Positions 26,184 through 35,866 of a DNA stretch of 64,000 bases are shown in pieces. Source of the stretch: an uncultured Rubrobacteraceae bacterium (GTDB lineage Bacteria > Actinomycetota > Rubrobacteria > Rubrobacterales > Rubrobacteraceae); NCBI GenBank assembly GCA_902806065.1, contig CADCVE010000060.1, forward strand, positions 1 through 64,000, written 5' to 3'. Made by a program: the position numbers and the translations under genes. How positions within the stretch are numbered: the stretch's first letter is position 1; each line of letters opens with the position of its first letter. The notes under the pieces were generated by a model that saw nothing but the letters and a program-made list of their open reading frames with translations, searched no databases and was not told the origin of the DNA.

Positions 26184-27310
26184 ACGATTCGCTGGCCAAG
26201 CCTTTGGCGAAGCCCTGGGCGGAGGCGCGGCGTCTACTGGTGATGCGGCTCGACAACATCGGGGACGTGGTGATGACCGCACCCGTACTGCGCGCGCTCA
26301 AGGAGAACTTGCCTGAAGCGAGTATCACGTTGATGGCGAGCCCCGGAGGAAGCAAGGCCACGACGCTCCTGCCGTGGGTGGACGAGGTGCTGACCTGGCG
26401 CGTTCTCTGGCAGGACCTGGGAAGCCTCCCCTTCGACCCGGCGCGGGAGTGGGAGCTGGTCGACACTCTAAGAGCGGGCTCCTACGACGCCGCGGTCATA
26501 CTTACCTCCTTCAAGCAGACTCCGCACGCGGCCGCATACGCCTGCTACCTGGCGGGCATCCCCCTGAGACTGGGAGAGTCCAAGGAATGGGGCGGTGGTG
26601 TACTTACACACGAAGCGCCGCCCTCACCCGAGGAGCTTCACCAGGTAGAGCGGAACCTGCACCTGATCGAAGCCGTAGGCTTTCACATCACCGACCGTAG
26701 CCTGAGCATCCGCGTGCCGCATCAAGCGCGCGAGTCCACCGCCGGCCTGCTCGAAGCACGCGGCGTACCCGCGAACACGCCCTACCTCCTGCTAAACCCC
26801 TGGGCGAGCGCCCAGGCTCGTACCTACCCGGTTGATCGCTTTGCCCGCGCCGCGCATGGCCTCTCGATAGAAACGGGCTGGCCGGTAGTCGTAACAGGCA
26901 CCGAAGCGGACCGGGAGCGCGGCGGCGGTCTTCTAACCATTTTGGGGAACAGGGCTGTAGACCTCGTGGGCGCGACTAGCTTGCCGGAGCTAGCGGTGCT
27001 CGTCGAGGGCGCACGGCTGGTGTTGACGAACAACACCTCCACCATGCACCTGCTCGACGCCCTGCGTACCCCGGGCGTGGTGCTCTTCTCGGGTACCGAG
27101 CTAGAGGAGCAGTGGCGTCCACGTCACACCCCGCACCGGCTGCTCCGCCGCGAGACGTGCTGCAGCCCATGCTACGCCTTCACCTGCCCATACAACCTCG
27201 AATGTCTCGACATACCGCCCGAAGAGGTAATACAGGCCGGTCTCTCGCTACTCTCGGAGGTCGACGGCCAGTATGCGGCTGCCACACGAGAGGAGGAGTC
27301 ACAGGCATGA
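26180..27310 (+). CDS. Glycosyltransferase family 9 (heptosyltransferase-like), second copy
   Basis: The 376-residue protein starts at GTG 26180, overlapping the first GT9 gene. The N-terminal domain reads VMRLDNIGDVVMTAPVLRAL with the catalytic Asp. The C-terminal site is LTNNTSTMHLLDALRTPGVVLFSG, keeping the usual His that the first copy lacks. A Cys-rich tail (ETCCSPCYAFTCPYNLEC) may bind metal or form disulfides. The four-base overlaps on both sides imply translational coupling of all three glycosyltransferases. Donor and acceptor are unknown. Confidence 0.88.
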   Translation: MNDSLAKPLAKPWAEARRLLVMRLDNIGDVVMTAPVLRALKENLPEASITLMASPGGSKATTLLPWVDEVLTWRVLWQDLGSLPFDPAREWELVDTLRAGSYDAAVILTSFKQTPHAAAYACYLAGIPLRLGESKEWGGGVLTHEAPPSPEELHQVERNLHLIEAVGFHITDRSLSIRVPHQARESTAGLLEARGVPANTPYLLLNPWASAQARTYPVDRFARAAHGLSIETGWPVVVTGTEADRERGGGLLTILGNRAVDLVGATSLPELAVLVEGARLVLTNNTSTMHLLDALRTPGVVLFSGTELEEQWRPRHTPHRLLRRETCCSPCYAFTCPYNLECLDIPPEEVIQAGLSLLSEVDGQYAAATREEESQA

Positions 27311-28572
27311 GGCGCGTAGCGATGGTAGCGGGGACTTATAGTCCGGAGCGATGTGGTGTAGCCCACTACACTGCACGCCTGCGCGGCGCTCTCGACGAGC
27401 GCGGCGTCTCCTCCGTCGTGCTCACTACCAGGGATGCGGCACGGGGCTTGGAAGACCCGAGGGTAAAGGGGGTGGTGGGAGGTTGGGGGATGCGGGATCT
27501 CCCGGCGCTCGTCCGGACCGTGCGTCGGGAGCGGCCCGATGTGATCCACGTTCAGCACGCCGCAGGCACTTACGGCTTCAAACGTGCCGTCTTCTTCCTG
27601 CCACCGCTCTTGCGCGCCGCCGGTTGCCGCGCCCCTCTGGTGACGACGGTTCATGAGTACGGCTGGTGGGAGTGGGAGCCGCGCGGCGTGCCGCCGGGAG
27701 CCGTCGAAGCGCTCAAGACCTGGGGCCAGCGCCGCGGTGTGTGGGACCGCGAGGACGGATTCCTGCTAACCGGGAGCGACGCCCTACTTACTACGAACAC
27801 TCACGCCGAAGCCGCCATCGCCGACCGGCTACCGTGGCTGATTTCCCGCCTGCGCCGCGTCCCGCTCGTCGCTAACGTAGATATAGTCCCCGTGTCGCCT
27901 GAAGCGGCCAGGGATGAGGCTCGCTCCCGGTACGGCTGGCCGCTCGACGCGGAGGTGATCTCCTACTTCGGCTTCCTCCACCCGGTCAAGGGCATCGAGA
28001 CGCTGCTGGAGGCACACAGGAGAGTGCTCCAGAGCCAGCCCCGGGCGCGCCTGCTCCTGATCGGCGGCGTCGAGAGCCTGGCTTTGGGGGACGAGGCCAC
28101 CTGGTATTGGAACAAGCTCCACGCTCTCATCAAGAAGCTCGGGCTCGACGGAACCGTGGCAATGACCGGATACGTGCCGGAAGAAGACGCATCCCTGCTG
28201 CTCTCGGGCACCGACATAGGGGTATTGCCATTCAATGAGGGCGTTACCCTCAAGAGCGGTACTCTGCTCACGATGCTCACGCACGGTCTGCCTGTGGTCG
28301 CCACGCGCCCTGATCCGCTGGAACCGGATCTCGTGGACGGACGAATCGTGCGGCTCGTGGAGCGGCGGGACGCTGCCGGGCTCGCCTCCACCTTCTCCGA
28401 GCTACTCGCTGACGCTCGCCAGCGCAAGAGGCTGGGGGAGGCGGGGCGAGTCTATACTCGGGACCTCTCCTGGCCTGCTATCGCCCAGCGCCACCAGGAG
28501 GTCTACGAGGCGGTGATGCAGGAGCGGCGGAGCGCCCACGATACGAGCCCCGCGAAATGGGCTGGTGCCTGA
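27307..28572 (+). CDS. Glycosyltransferase family 4 (GT-B fold)
   Basis: A protein of about 421 residues from ATG 27307, overlapping the preceding stop. The N-terminal Rossmann-like domain shows YSPERCGVAHYTARLRGAL and HVQHAAGTYGF. The C-terminal donor domain has YFGFLHPVKGIETLLEAHR, TGYVPEEDASLLLSGTDIGVLPF and GTLLTMLTHGLPVVATRP, where the usual E-x7-E is altered. No signal or membrane helix is seen, so it is cytoplasmic. With the two GT9 genes it forms a three-gene glycan operon; the decayed GT87 gene upstream may have been the membrane-side partner. Confidence 0.9.
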   Translation: MRRVAMVAGTYSPERCGVAHYTARLRGALDERGVSSVVLTTRDAARGLEDPRVKGVVGGWGMRDLPALVRTVRRERPDVIHVQHAAGTYGFKRAVFFLPPLLRAAGCRAPLVTTVHEYGWWEWEPRGVPPGAVEALKTWGQRRGVWDREDGFLLTGSDALLTTNTHAEAAIADRLPWLISRLRRVPLVANVDIVPVSPEAARDEARSRYGWPLDAEVISYFGFLHPVKGIETLLEAHRRVLQSQPRARLLLIGGVESLALGDEATWYWNKLHALIKKLGLDGTVAMTGYVPEEDASLLLSGTDIGVLPFNEGVTLKSGTLLTMLTHGLPVVATRPDPLEPDLVDGRIVRLVERRDAAGLASTFSELLADARQRKRLGEAGRVYTRDLSWPAIAQRHQEVYEAVMQERRSAHDTSPAKWAGA

Positions 28573-28698
28573 CTCTCGACTAGAGCGTTCCGTCCTTCGA
28601 TGCCCGCCTGGTCCTTGAGATGCAGAATCGTGGGTTGGATTCTCTCGAACGGGGAAGCTTCGACGTTAGTAGGTCGGGCTTGTGTCTCCAGCCAGGCA

Positions 28699-31600
28699 TT
28701 ATTCCGAGAGGCTCCCGACTTTGCTTTCGAGGCCGGCTGTCAACATCGCCGACATTTCCTGGCTCGGTAGCGGCTTCGAGAAGTAATAGCCCTGCACCTG
28801 GTCGCATCTCAGTTCGCGTAACCGCCGGAGTTGATCGGCGGTCTCCAGACCTTCGGCGATCGCTTTCAGGCCGAAGTCGTGGGATAGGGTAATCGCAGTC
28901 GAGACGAGCGCTGTGTCCTTGTGGCTCTTTCCGAGCTTCTCGACAAACGTTTTGTCTATCTTCAGGTTGTCTACCGGAAAGCGATCCAGGTAGGAGAGTG
29001 ACGAGTAGCCGGTTCCGAAGTCGTCGATGGAGAGTTGTACCCCTAAATCCTTCAAAGCCTGAAGCGTGCCAACGGTACGCTCCGTGTCCTCCATCAGCAA
29101 ACTCTCCGTGATCTCGAGGTCTAGGCTACTGGGGCTCAGCCCTGTCTCATCCAATATCTCGACTACGGCCTGGGCCAGATCGGGCTGCTGAAACTCCCTC
29201 GCGGAGAGGTTCACGCTCATCGTCAGGGGCGGGTCAGAAGGGTAGAACTCTTGCCACTGTCGTGCCTGACGGCAGGCTTCTCTCAACACCCACCGGCCCA
29301 TGGGGACGATCAATCCGGTCTCTTCAGCGATCGGGATGAATTGAGGAGGCGCCACGAGCCCGAGTTCCGGGTGCTCCCAGCGTACCAGCGCCTCCATTCC
29401 AATGATCCGTGGATTTGGCAAGGTCACCGGAACGTCTACGGACCGGCCGTTCGCTGATTCGACGCTTCTTTGCAACCCAATGTTCCGCTCTACCAGCTGT
29501 AACTTTGGCTGGTAGTAGACCCTCAGCTCGTTTCTTTCGAGGGCCCGCCTGAGTTCGTTCTCCAGCCTCATCCGTTGTAACGCGCGTTCGTTCATGCCCA
29601 AATCGAACACTTCGTAGCGGTTTTTTCCTTTGGCCTTGGCCCGGTACATGGCCAGGTCCGCGCTCCGCAGGAAGCCTCCCGGCTCGTTTTGGACAAGGTC
29701 GTCTAAGGCGATACCAACGCTGGCGGTGACAAAAACCTCTTGTCCTCTCAGGACGAACGGGTTTTGTAGCGCTTGCGCGACCCTCTCTGCGACGTTGGTC
29801 GCTTGGGTCGTGCCTCCAAGGTCCTCGATCAAGATCGTGAACTCGTCCCCGCCCAGGCGTGCGAGGGTGTCTTCTGTTCGCAGGCATTCTTGCAGACGTA
29901 CTGCCACAGCAATGAGCAGTTCGTCTCCCGCATCGTGGCCGAGACTGTCGTTGATGACCTTGAAGTTGTCGAGGTCTATGAACAGCACCGCAACGGATTC
30001 TTGGCGACGATCGCTGCGGGACAAGGCGTGTTCGAGGCGGTCCAAGAACAGGGCCCGGTTCGGCAGACCGGTCAGGGCGTCGTGGAAGGCCTGATGCTCC
30101 AGCCTTCTCTCCAGGGCTTTGCGCTCGGTTACGTCCCGCACGATGCTCAAGACCTCTCCCGGCCCGCTAACGACTAGACGGGTTTCGAAATCCAGCATGC
30201 CGTCTGCTACTGGGAGCTGGTAATCGAAGGTCTGCATCTCGCCGGTGTCGAGCGTTTTGGCGACCTGATGGAGCATCGGGCTGGCCAGATCCGGCGGCAT
30301 CGTCTCGCGCAGCGTCTTCCCGACTATCTCCTCACGGGGGATGAATAGCTTGCTGTCGTATTTGGCTCGAAAGTCCAGGTATTCGCCGTCGCGGCTGACG
30401 CGGAACATCAGGTCGGGGGTAGCTTCTAGTATCGCCCTATTCCTGGCTTCGCTCAGGCGTAGCTCTTCCTCCGCCTTCTTGCGCTCGGTTACGTCGTGGG
30501 CGACGACGCTCAAAGCGCTGCAACCACCGTACGAGATCAGGCTCGCGGTGACCTCGACCTGTATCAGCGAGCCGTCCTTGCGACGGTGTTGCCTCTCACC
30601 GACCACGTGGTTCCCTTCGTCTACTATCCGTTGGACGTAGAAGTCGATGCTCTCCCGGTCGTGCGCGACCACGTCGTAGAGCGTCAGCCCAAGCATCTCT
30701 TCGGCGTCGTATCCCAGTAGTGCTTGATATGCACTATTGGCATCGAGGATGCGCTTTGTGCTCAGGTCGACCAGGAACATACCTTCTGCCGACTGTTGAA
30801 CCACCGCCCGGTAGCGTTCCTCGCTCTCCCTAATCGCATCCTCGGCTCGCTTGCGCTTGGTGACATCACGTGACACGGCAAGCATGAGTCGTTCCTTGCC
30901 AGTTTCGAAGAGACCGAGGCGAATCTCAACCGGAAACGTTGTCCCGTCTTTGCGCCGGTTAACCCCGTCGATCATCACGGACCCGCTCGAAACTACTTGC
31001 TGCCAAAGCTCTTCAAGGCCCTGGGAGTCGAAGTTTTCCTCGATGTCCGATACTGACATGCTCAGCAGCTCTTCTTGCGTGTACCCCAGACTTTCGCACG
31101 CTTGCTTGTTTACCTCCACGAACCTGCCACTGAGATCATGGACAAAGAGAGGGTCTGCAGCTTGCTCCACCAGGCGGCGGAATCGCTCTTCGCTCCGGCG
31201 GAGCTCTTCCTCCGCCTGCTTACGCTCGGTTACATCTTGAGATGTCCCCACTATCCTGACTGAACGTTTCGACTCGTCTCGAACGATCTTGTACTGACTG
31301 TGTAGGAAGCGTACCGTGCCGTCCGGCCGGACCAACCGATAGTCGAGGCTGTGCCAGTCTCTGTCTTCATAGAAGGCTGCGCGAACGGCTTTGCGGACGA
31401 GATCTTTGTCGTCGGGATGGACCAGGTTTAGAAACGTCTTGTACGTTACGGGGAACTCTTGCGGGGTGAAGCCGAAGGTACGGTACATCTCGTCGGACCA
31501 GTAACCTTCGTTCCTGGTTATGTCGAAGCTCCAATTCCCAACGTGAGCTATCCTCTGCGCTTCGGTAAGCTCGCTCTCCCTGCGCCGCAACTCCTCCTCG

Positions 31601-34134
31601 GCGCGCTTGCGCTCGGTGACGTCCGTCGAAACTCCGACTATCCCGGCTGCCTGCCCTTGCGCGTCATGGATCACGGTATTAGTTACGTGCGCAAAGAACG
31701 TAGAGCCGTCTCTACGCCGGAGCATGTGCTCGCCCTTCGACGTCCCACTGGTTCGGAGTTTCTCCATGATCTCTTCGGTTCGCCCGGCTTCTGTGAGACC
31801 ATACATTATCTCCACGATGTTGCGGCCCAGCGTCTCCTCGGTAGGCCAACCGTATAGCCTCTCGGCGTGCTCGTTCCAATGCGTCACCGTACCCCGTAGA
31901 TCAGTAGCGATGACCGCGGCCTGGACCTGTCCGAGAAGGTGTGCCTGAAAACGCACCTGTTCCTCTGCCTGCTTGCGTTCGGTGATGTCCTGGATCGCCC
32001 CGAACATCCTGATCAGCCCGCCCGTCTCATCGAGTTCCGCGCCACGCTGGCTCTGTACCGAGCGTACCTCGCCGTTCACTCTTACTATGCGGTACTCGAT
32101 GCCGCCGTCTCGAAGCTGCTCGCCGCGGAGGAGGTTCGCCATGTCCTCCTGGATAAGCACCCTGTCGTCGGGGTGAACCGCGTTCAAAAAGTCTTCGAAC
32201 GTCGGTACGAACTGCTGAGGAGTAAAGCCGAGGATGCGGAACGTCTCGTCGGACCAGTAAACCCGGCTATTTTTCGGCTCGTGCTCCCAGCTTCCCAGGT
32301 GGGCTATCTGCTGCGCTTCGGTGAGGTTTGCCTCGCTCTCTTGTAGCTTCTTCTCCGCCCGCTTGCGCTCGGTAATGTCCCGGGCAATGCCTTCGATGGC
32401 TACGATCTCACCCGCCCCGTCGTAGATCGGGATGTTACGCTGCTCGGCCCAGATCACGTCGCCGTCCTTGCGTATCCAGCGCAGGGCAATCGGCGATCCC
32501 GACATGGAGCGCAACGTCTCGTCGAGCTTATGGCGGTCTTCGGGATGAACGAGCCCAAGACCTAGATGGTAGTCGGCATAGAACTCTTCGGGCTCGTAGC
32601 CGCTAATAGCCGTGACCGAAGGACTTATGTACTCAACCCGAGGTGTAGGTTGCAACGTAGAACGGAAGATTACGTCCTGGGCGTTATCTGCCAAGAGCCG
32701 GAACTTTTCTTCGCTTTTGCGTAGCGTTTCCTCAGCCTGCCTGCGCTCGGTGACATCCCGGGAGTTGACGACCAGCCCGCCTACTGTCGGATCGTGGAGC
32801 AGGTTGGTAAAGCTCGACTCGAGGTGCCGCCACGAGCCATCAACGTGCTGGAGCCGCAACTCGAATGTGGAGGCAACGCCTGGCCTGCTCGCAACCTCGG
32901 CAAAGAGGTTCTGCACGTGTATCACGTCATCAGGGTGCACGGAGACGAAGCTATCGGTGCCGACTATGTCCTCGGGTTTGTAGCCCAACACCCGCTCGAC
33001 CGCGGGGCTGATATAGCTGACGCTCCCGTCGGCGTCCATGATCATTATGATGTCGGAGGCGTTCTGAATTAGAGAGCGGAAGCGCTCCTCGCTCTTGCGC
33101 CGGTGGGCTTCCTCGGCTAGTGCGCTGCTCTCCAGTGCCAACGAGACTTGGGAGGTGAGGGCGACCAACCCTTCCTTGCTCTCTTTGGAGAGGGCCGAGG
33201 CGCTGGTCACACCGATTATGCCCCTGAAGGCGTCCCCGATGAACAACGGGGCCATAAAGAAGGGCCTGATCCTGGAGGAGAGCCCCAAGGCCTCACGCAC
33301 GTCGGAGGATTCCGGACGCTCCACTTCGACCGGCTGCTTTTCGAGAAGGCAATCGCGGAGTAGTGGGGGAAGGGAATGTATGTTGAAACAATGGCCTCTG
33401 ATCTCCGCCGCGCGGTACCCTGCCGAGGCTACTACCGTCATTGCCTCTTCGGACCCTGTCGCGAGACCTACCCGGGCCTCGGGAGTGTCTTCTACGAGCT
33501 TGAGGGCCGCGTCGAAGGTTGCCTGGTAGATACTCTCGCGGTCTGGAGCTGCCACGAGCTTGAAACCTGTCTCTCTGAAGATTTCCTCGCGAAATGTAGC
33601 TCGCTCGTATCGCGCAACACTAGCAGCTACAAGGTACAGGAGAGCCGCCATTAGAGGCAGCCCGGGCAACTGAGTCAAAACGGTTGCCAAAGGTAGTTCT
33701 ACGTTCGTAAACGATATTGAAATTACTACCGCACCGCAGAAAGCTCCCAGGTAAACTACCAGCGTCGCCACTACGCTACGGCGCGTGCCGTAGAGCGAGC
33801 GGAACATGAGGCCAGTGTAGACCAGGCCTTCAGCATATAGTGGATTACCGACAGCTACAGCGACTGCACAAATTGCTAAGCCTTCGGGGACGTACAAGAT
33901 AGGTGGAAAGCTTGCGTGCTTGTATCCACGTATATACCACCAGCAGAGCCACAAGAGGCCCGCGATCGCTAGCGTTTGTAGCGGACGTCCGACGGCGTTG
34001 CGGCTCAAGATCATCGGTACCAAGAATGCGACAAATACGAGAGTGGAGGACAGGAAGATCAGGCGCACCCGCCCGAGCAGGTGCCCGGGCAGCTTCAAGA
34101 ACGCCTTTAGACGGGCTATGCTCTTTCTACCCAT
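28699..34134 (-). CDS. Giant membrane sensor: GAF, eight PAS modules, GGDEF and EAL
   Basis: At 1811 residues this is the largest gene here. Residues about 25-165 form an integral membrane sensor; a GAF-like domain covers about 190-340. Eight PAS/PAC modules follow, each ending in a (D/N)xTERK-type linker near residues 466, 588, 718, 841, 970, 1091, 1216 and 1334. The diguanylate cyclase domain has intact GGDEF near 1428 and an RxxD product-inhibition site (RTED) just before it. The EAL domain has EAL in MEALVRW near 1579, EITES, DDFGTGYSSL, LKIDK and AIAEGLE, so both activities may be functional. An insert of about 26 residues lies between YYQPK and MEAL. GGAGG lies ten bases before the ATG. 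Likely role: integrate signals into cyclic-di-GMP turnover. It is monocistronic. Confidence 0.95.
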   Translation of the reverse strand: MGRKSIARLKAFLKLPGHLLGRVRLIFLSSTLVFVAFLVPMILSRNAVGRPLQTLAIAGLLWLCWWYIRGYKHASFPPILYVPEGLAICAVAVAVGNPLYAEGLVYTGLMFRSLYGTRRSVVATLVVYLGAFCGAVVISISFTNVELPLATVLTQLPGLPLMAALLYLVAASVARYERATFREEIFRETGFKLVAAPDRESIYQATFDAALKLVEDTPEARVGLATGSEEAMTVVASAGYRAAEIRGHCFNIHSLPPLLRDCLLEKQPVEVERPESSDVREALGLSSRIRPFFMAPLFIGDAFRGIIGVTSASALSKESKEGLVALTSQVSLALESSALAEEAHRRKSEERFRSLIQNASDIIMIMDADGSVSYISPAVERVLGYKPEDIVGTDSFVSVHPDDVIHVQNLFAEVASRPGVASTFELRLQHVDGSWRHLESSFTNLLHDPTVGGLVVNSRDVTERRQAEETLRKSEEKFRLLADNAQDVIFRSTLQPTPRVEYISPSVTAISGYEPEEFYADYHLGLGLVHPEDRHKLDETLRSMSGSPIALRWIRKDGDVIWAEQRNIPIYDGAGEIVAIEGIARDITERKRAEKKLQESEANLTEAQQIAHLGSWEHEPKNSRVYWSDETFRILGFTPQQFVPTFEDFLNAVHPDDRVLIQEDMANLLRGEQLRDGGIEYRIVRVNGEVRSVQSQRGAELDETGGLIRMFGAIQDITERKQAEEQVRFQAHLLGQVQAAVIATDLRGTVTHWNEHAERLYGWPTEETLGRNIVEIMYGLTEAGRTEEIMEKLRTSGTSKGEHMLRRRDGSTFFAHVTNTVIHDAQGQAAGIVGVSTDVTERKRAEEELRRRESELTEAQRIAHVGNWSFDITRNEGYWSDEMYRTFGFTPQEFPVTYKTFLNLVHPDDKDLVRKAVRAAFYEDRDWHSLDYRLVRPDGTVRFLHSQYKIVRDESKRSVRIVGTSQDVTERKQAEEELRRSEERFRRLVEQAADPLFVHDLSGRFVEVNKQACESLGYTQEELLSMSVSDIEENFDSQGLEELWQQVVSSGSVMIDGVNRRKDGTTFPVEIRLGLFETGKERLMLAVSRDVTKRKRAEDAIRESEERYRAVVQQSAEGMFLVDLSTKRILDANSAYQALLGYDAEEMLGLTLYDVVAHDRESIDFYVQRIVDEGNHVVGERQHRRKDGSLIQVEVTASLISYGGCSALSVVAHDVTERKKAEEELRLSEARNRAILEATPDLMFRVSRDGEYLDFRAKYDSKLFIPREEIVGKTLRETMPPDLASPMLHQVAKTLDTGEMQTFDYQLPVADGMLDFETRLVVSGPGEVLSIVRDVTERKALERRLEHQAFHDALTGLPNRALFLDRLEHALSRSDRRQESVAVLFIDLDNFKVINDSLGHDAGDELLIAVAVRLQECLRTEDTLARLGGDEFTILIEDLGGTTQATNVAERVAQALQNPFVLRGQEVFVTASVGIALDDLVQNEPGGFLRSADLAMYRAKAKGKNRYEVFDLGMNERALQRMRLENELRRALERNELRVYYQPKLQLVERNIGLQRSVESANGRSVDVPVTLPNPRIIGMEALVRWEHPELGLVAPPQFIPIAEETGLIVPMGRWVLREACRQARQWQEFYPSDPPLTMSVNLSAREFQQPDLAQAVVEILDETGLSPSSLDLEITESLLMEDTERTVGTLQALKDLGVQLSIDDFGTGYSSLSYLDRFPVDNLKIDKTFVEKLGKSHKDTALVSTAITLSHDFGLKAIAEGLETADQLRRLRELRCDQVQGYYFSKPLPSQEMSAMLTAGLESKVGSLSE

Positions 34135-34635
34135 TGATCTTTGTCCTCCAGCGTCTCCAAGAGTCTCCTCTGCTCGTAGACTGGATCCACCCTCTTGTCC
34201 TGAACGTTGCTCGATCCGACCGAACTCTCTACCTACTTATCGATCCTTCGTACGGAAACCTTTAATACCTTCTCTACACTACTCTCATACAAAGCCTCGC
34301 GAAATGAATCAACGTACTTATCGGAAGCCCTGCTGTGAAATAGCGCTCCAGGCGGTCGATCACCTGAAGTTCGCACCTCGTAGACTTCGTGTTTAGAAGG
34401 CATACGAGGCTAGTGTGCAAGACTGGTGCGATTGTAGAAAGAACAAAACACACCACGGTATCTCCTCTGTTAAAGCTGTGTTAATCCTATTCACGGTAAC
34501 ACTGTGGCAAGTCCGGGAAGGCAGGTCTGATCAGCCAGGGGGTTCGGCCAACGTACCGTTCCGGTGTCGGTTTACGTTTTTGGTTTGATCCAGGCCCAAA
34601 AAGCCAGTGGCCGGTCTGCTTCACTTCGCTACGAG
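34135..34635. other. 500-base intergenic region, no gene seen
   Basis: Lies between the start of the giant PAS protein and the end of the TPR gene. It holds the upstream region of the sensor gene. I see no convincing coding frame, RNA gene or terminator. Confidence 0.5.
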
Positions 34636-35256
34636 CTAGACGCCCTTCTCCAACGTCTTTAGAGCCTCTTCGGCGGCGCGGCGCAGGCGGCGGTTGGAGT
34701 CGGACCTGAAGACGGCCTGCAGGTCCTCGCGAGCCCGGGTGTACTCTCCCACGGCTACGAGTACCGAGGCGCGGTTGTACAGGGCGATGCCGAGCTTCGG
34801 GTCTAGCTTTATGGCCGTATCGGTTGCCTCCAGCGCCGCGTGGAGGTCACCGCCGGAGGCGTCGAGGCTCGCGCCCAGGGCCGAGTAGTAGCGGGGGAGG
34901 GGGTTGCGGGCGATAAGTTGTTCGTAGATGGCGGCTGCACCCTCGTACTCTTCTTGGCGGAAGAGGACTCCGGCCCGGCGTTCTTCGGGGGCGGCCAGAC
35001 GAGCCATGAGGACCGTCAGGATGGCGGCGCCCGCGAGGTAGATGAGGAGTACTGGCCCGGTACTTTCAAAGGGCGCCAGGCCCACGACGAACGGCAGCCC
35101 GAGGATGAAGACGCCGGTAGAGAGGAGTGGCAGGAGCCGCACGACAAACTCTCCGTAGGCCCGAACGCGCAAGAGGTCGCGGTTCTGTCGGCCGACGATA
35201 AACAGGAAAACGGCGAGGATCGCCAGCGCCGCGAGTGTTGGGTAGAAGAAGCTCAT
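34636..35256 (-). CDS. Membrane-anchored TPR protein (second of a pair)
   Basis: The 206-residue protein has three N-terminal hydrophobic helices (about residues 5-20, 45-63, 68-85) and a cytoplasmic region with TPR-like repeats: AAIYEQLIARNPLPRYYSALGAS, ATDTAIKLDPKLGIALYNRAS, and a third repeat. It shares domain order and sequence with its upstream neighbour (NRDL near residue 26, RARxxGE, GxALYNRA versus GLAYYNRA), so the two arose by tandem duplication. The gap between them is four bases. Function unknown; TPRs suggest protein-protein scaffolding at the membrane. Confidence 0.8.
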   Translation of the reverse strand: MSFFYPTLAALAILAVFLFIVGRQNRDLLRVRAYGEFVVRLLPLLSTGVFILGLPFVVGLAPFESTGPVLLIYLAGAAILTVLMARLAAPEERRAGVLFRQEEYEGAAAIYEQLIARNPLPRYYSALGASLDASGGDLHAALEATDTAIKLDPKLGIALYNRASVLVAVGEYTRAREDLQAVFRSDSNRRLRRAAEEALKTLEKGV

Positions 35257-35260
35257 CCCC

Positions 35261-35860
35261 TCAGGACTCCTCCAGCATTCGACCGGCCGCGGTCCTGAAG
35301 CGGCGGGGGAGGTCGGCTTCGAGGGCTCGCTTCAGATCCTTCGAGGCCCGGCTCTTGCGGCCCATTTGGGTCAGGATCAGGGCGCGGTTATAGTAAGCGA
35401 GGCCGTACTTCGGGTCGATCTCCACCGCTCTCGTCGAGGCATCCACACCCTCCTGGTGCCGCTCCCCAGCTCCTAGAGCAGCCCCGAGAAATGCCCAGTA
35501 ACGCGCCAGAGGCCGCCGTTCGACGAGCTTCTGGTAAAGGGTTGCGGCTTCCGCGAAATCTCTCTTGCGAAAAGCCCTGCTCGCCCGCCTCTCGTTCATG
35601 GGCACGGAGAAGAGGTTCGCGGCCATCAGGACGACGCCGAACGTACCTGCCCATACGTAAGGCGCCCAGACCTCCTGCCGGTACTGCACGAGCGGCAGGG
35701 TGGCTGCCATGCCAAAGATCGCCGCGAACGGGAGCAACCGGCGCCCCAACTCACCCCAGGCCCTGGCCCGCACCAGGTCCCGGTTGCTCGAAAAGACCAC
35801 CTGCCAGGTAAAGAACACCAGCAGGAAGGTCAGGATGACGGGTATTGCGGCCGAGCCCAA
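35261..35860 (-). CDS. Membrane-anchored TPR protein (first of a pair)
   Basis: The 199-residue protein begins with a hydrophobic helix (IPVILTFLLVFFTWQVVF), then NRDLVRARAWGELGRRLLPF, two more helices, and TPR-like repeats (AATLYQKLVERRPLARYWAFLGAA, STRAVEIDPKYGLAYYNRALIL, SKDLKRALEADLPRR). It is the paralogue of the downstream gene. It starts six bases after the DUF1802 stop, so DUF1802, this gene and its paralogue form a three-gene operon. Function unknown. Confidence 0.8.
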   Translation of the reverse strand: MGSAAIPVILTFLLVFFTWQVVFSSNRDLVRARAWGELGRRLLPFAAIFGMAATLPLVQYRQEVWAPYVWAGTFGVVLMAANLFSVPMNERRASRAFRKRDFAEAATLYQKLVERRPLARYWAFLGAALGAGERHQEGVDASTRAVEIDPKYGLAYYNRALILTQMGRKSRASKDLKRALEADLPRRFRTAAGRMLEES

Positions 35861-35866
35861 GGAAGA

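Noticed and set aside
28600-28690. Possible tRNA T-arm between the GT4 and PAS genes
   Set aside because: A GTTCGAGAGAATCC-like string is present but no cloverleaf could be drawn.
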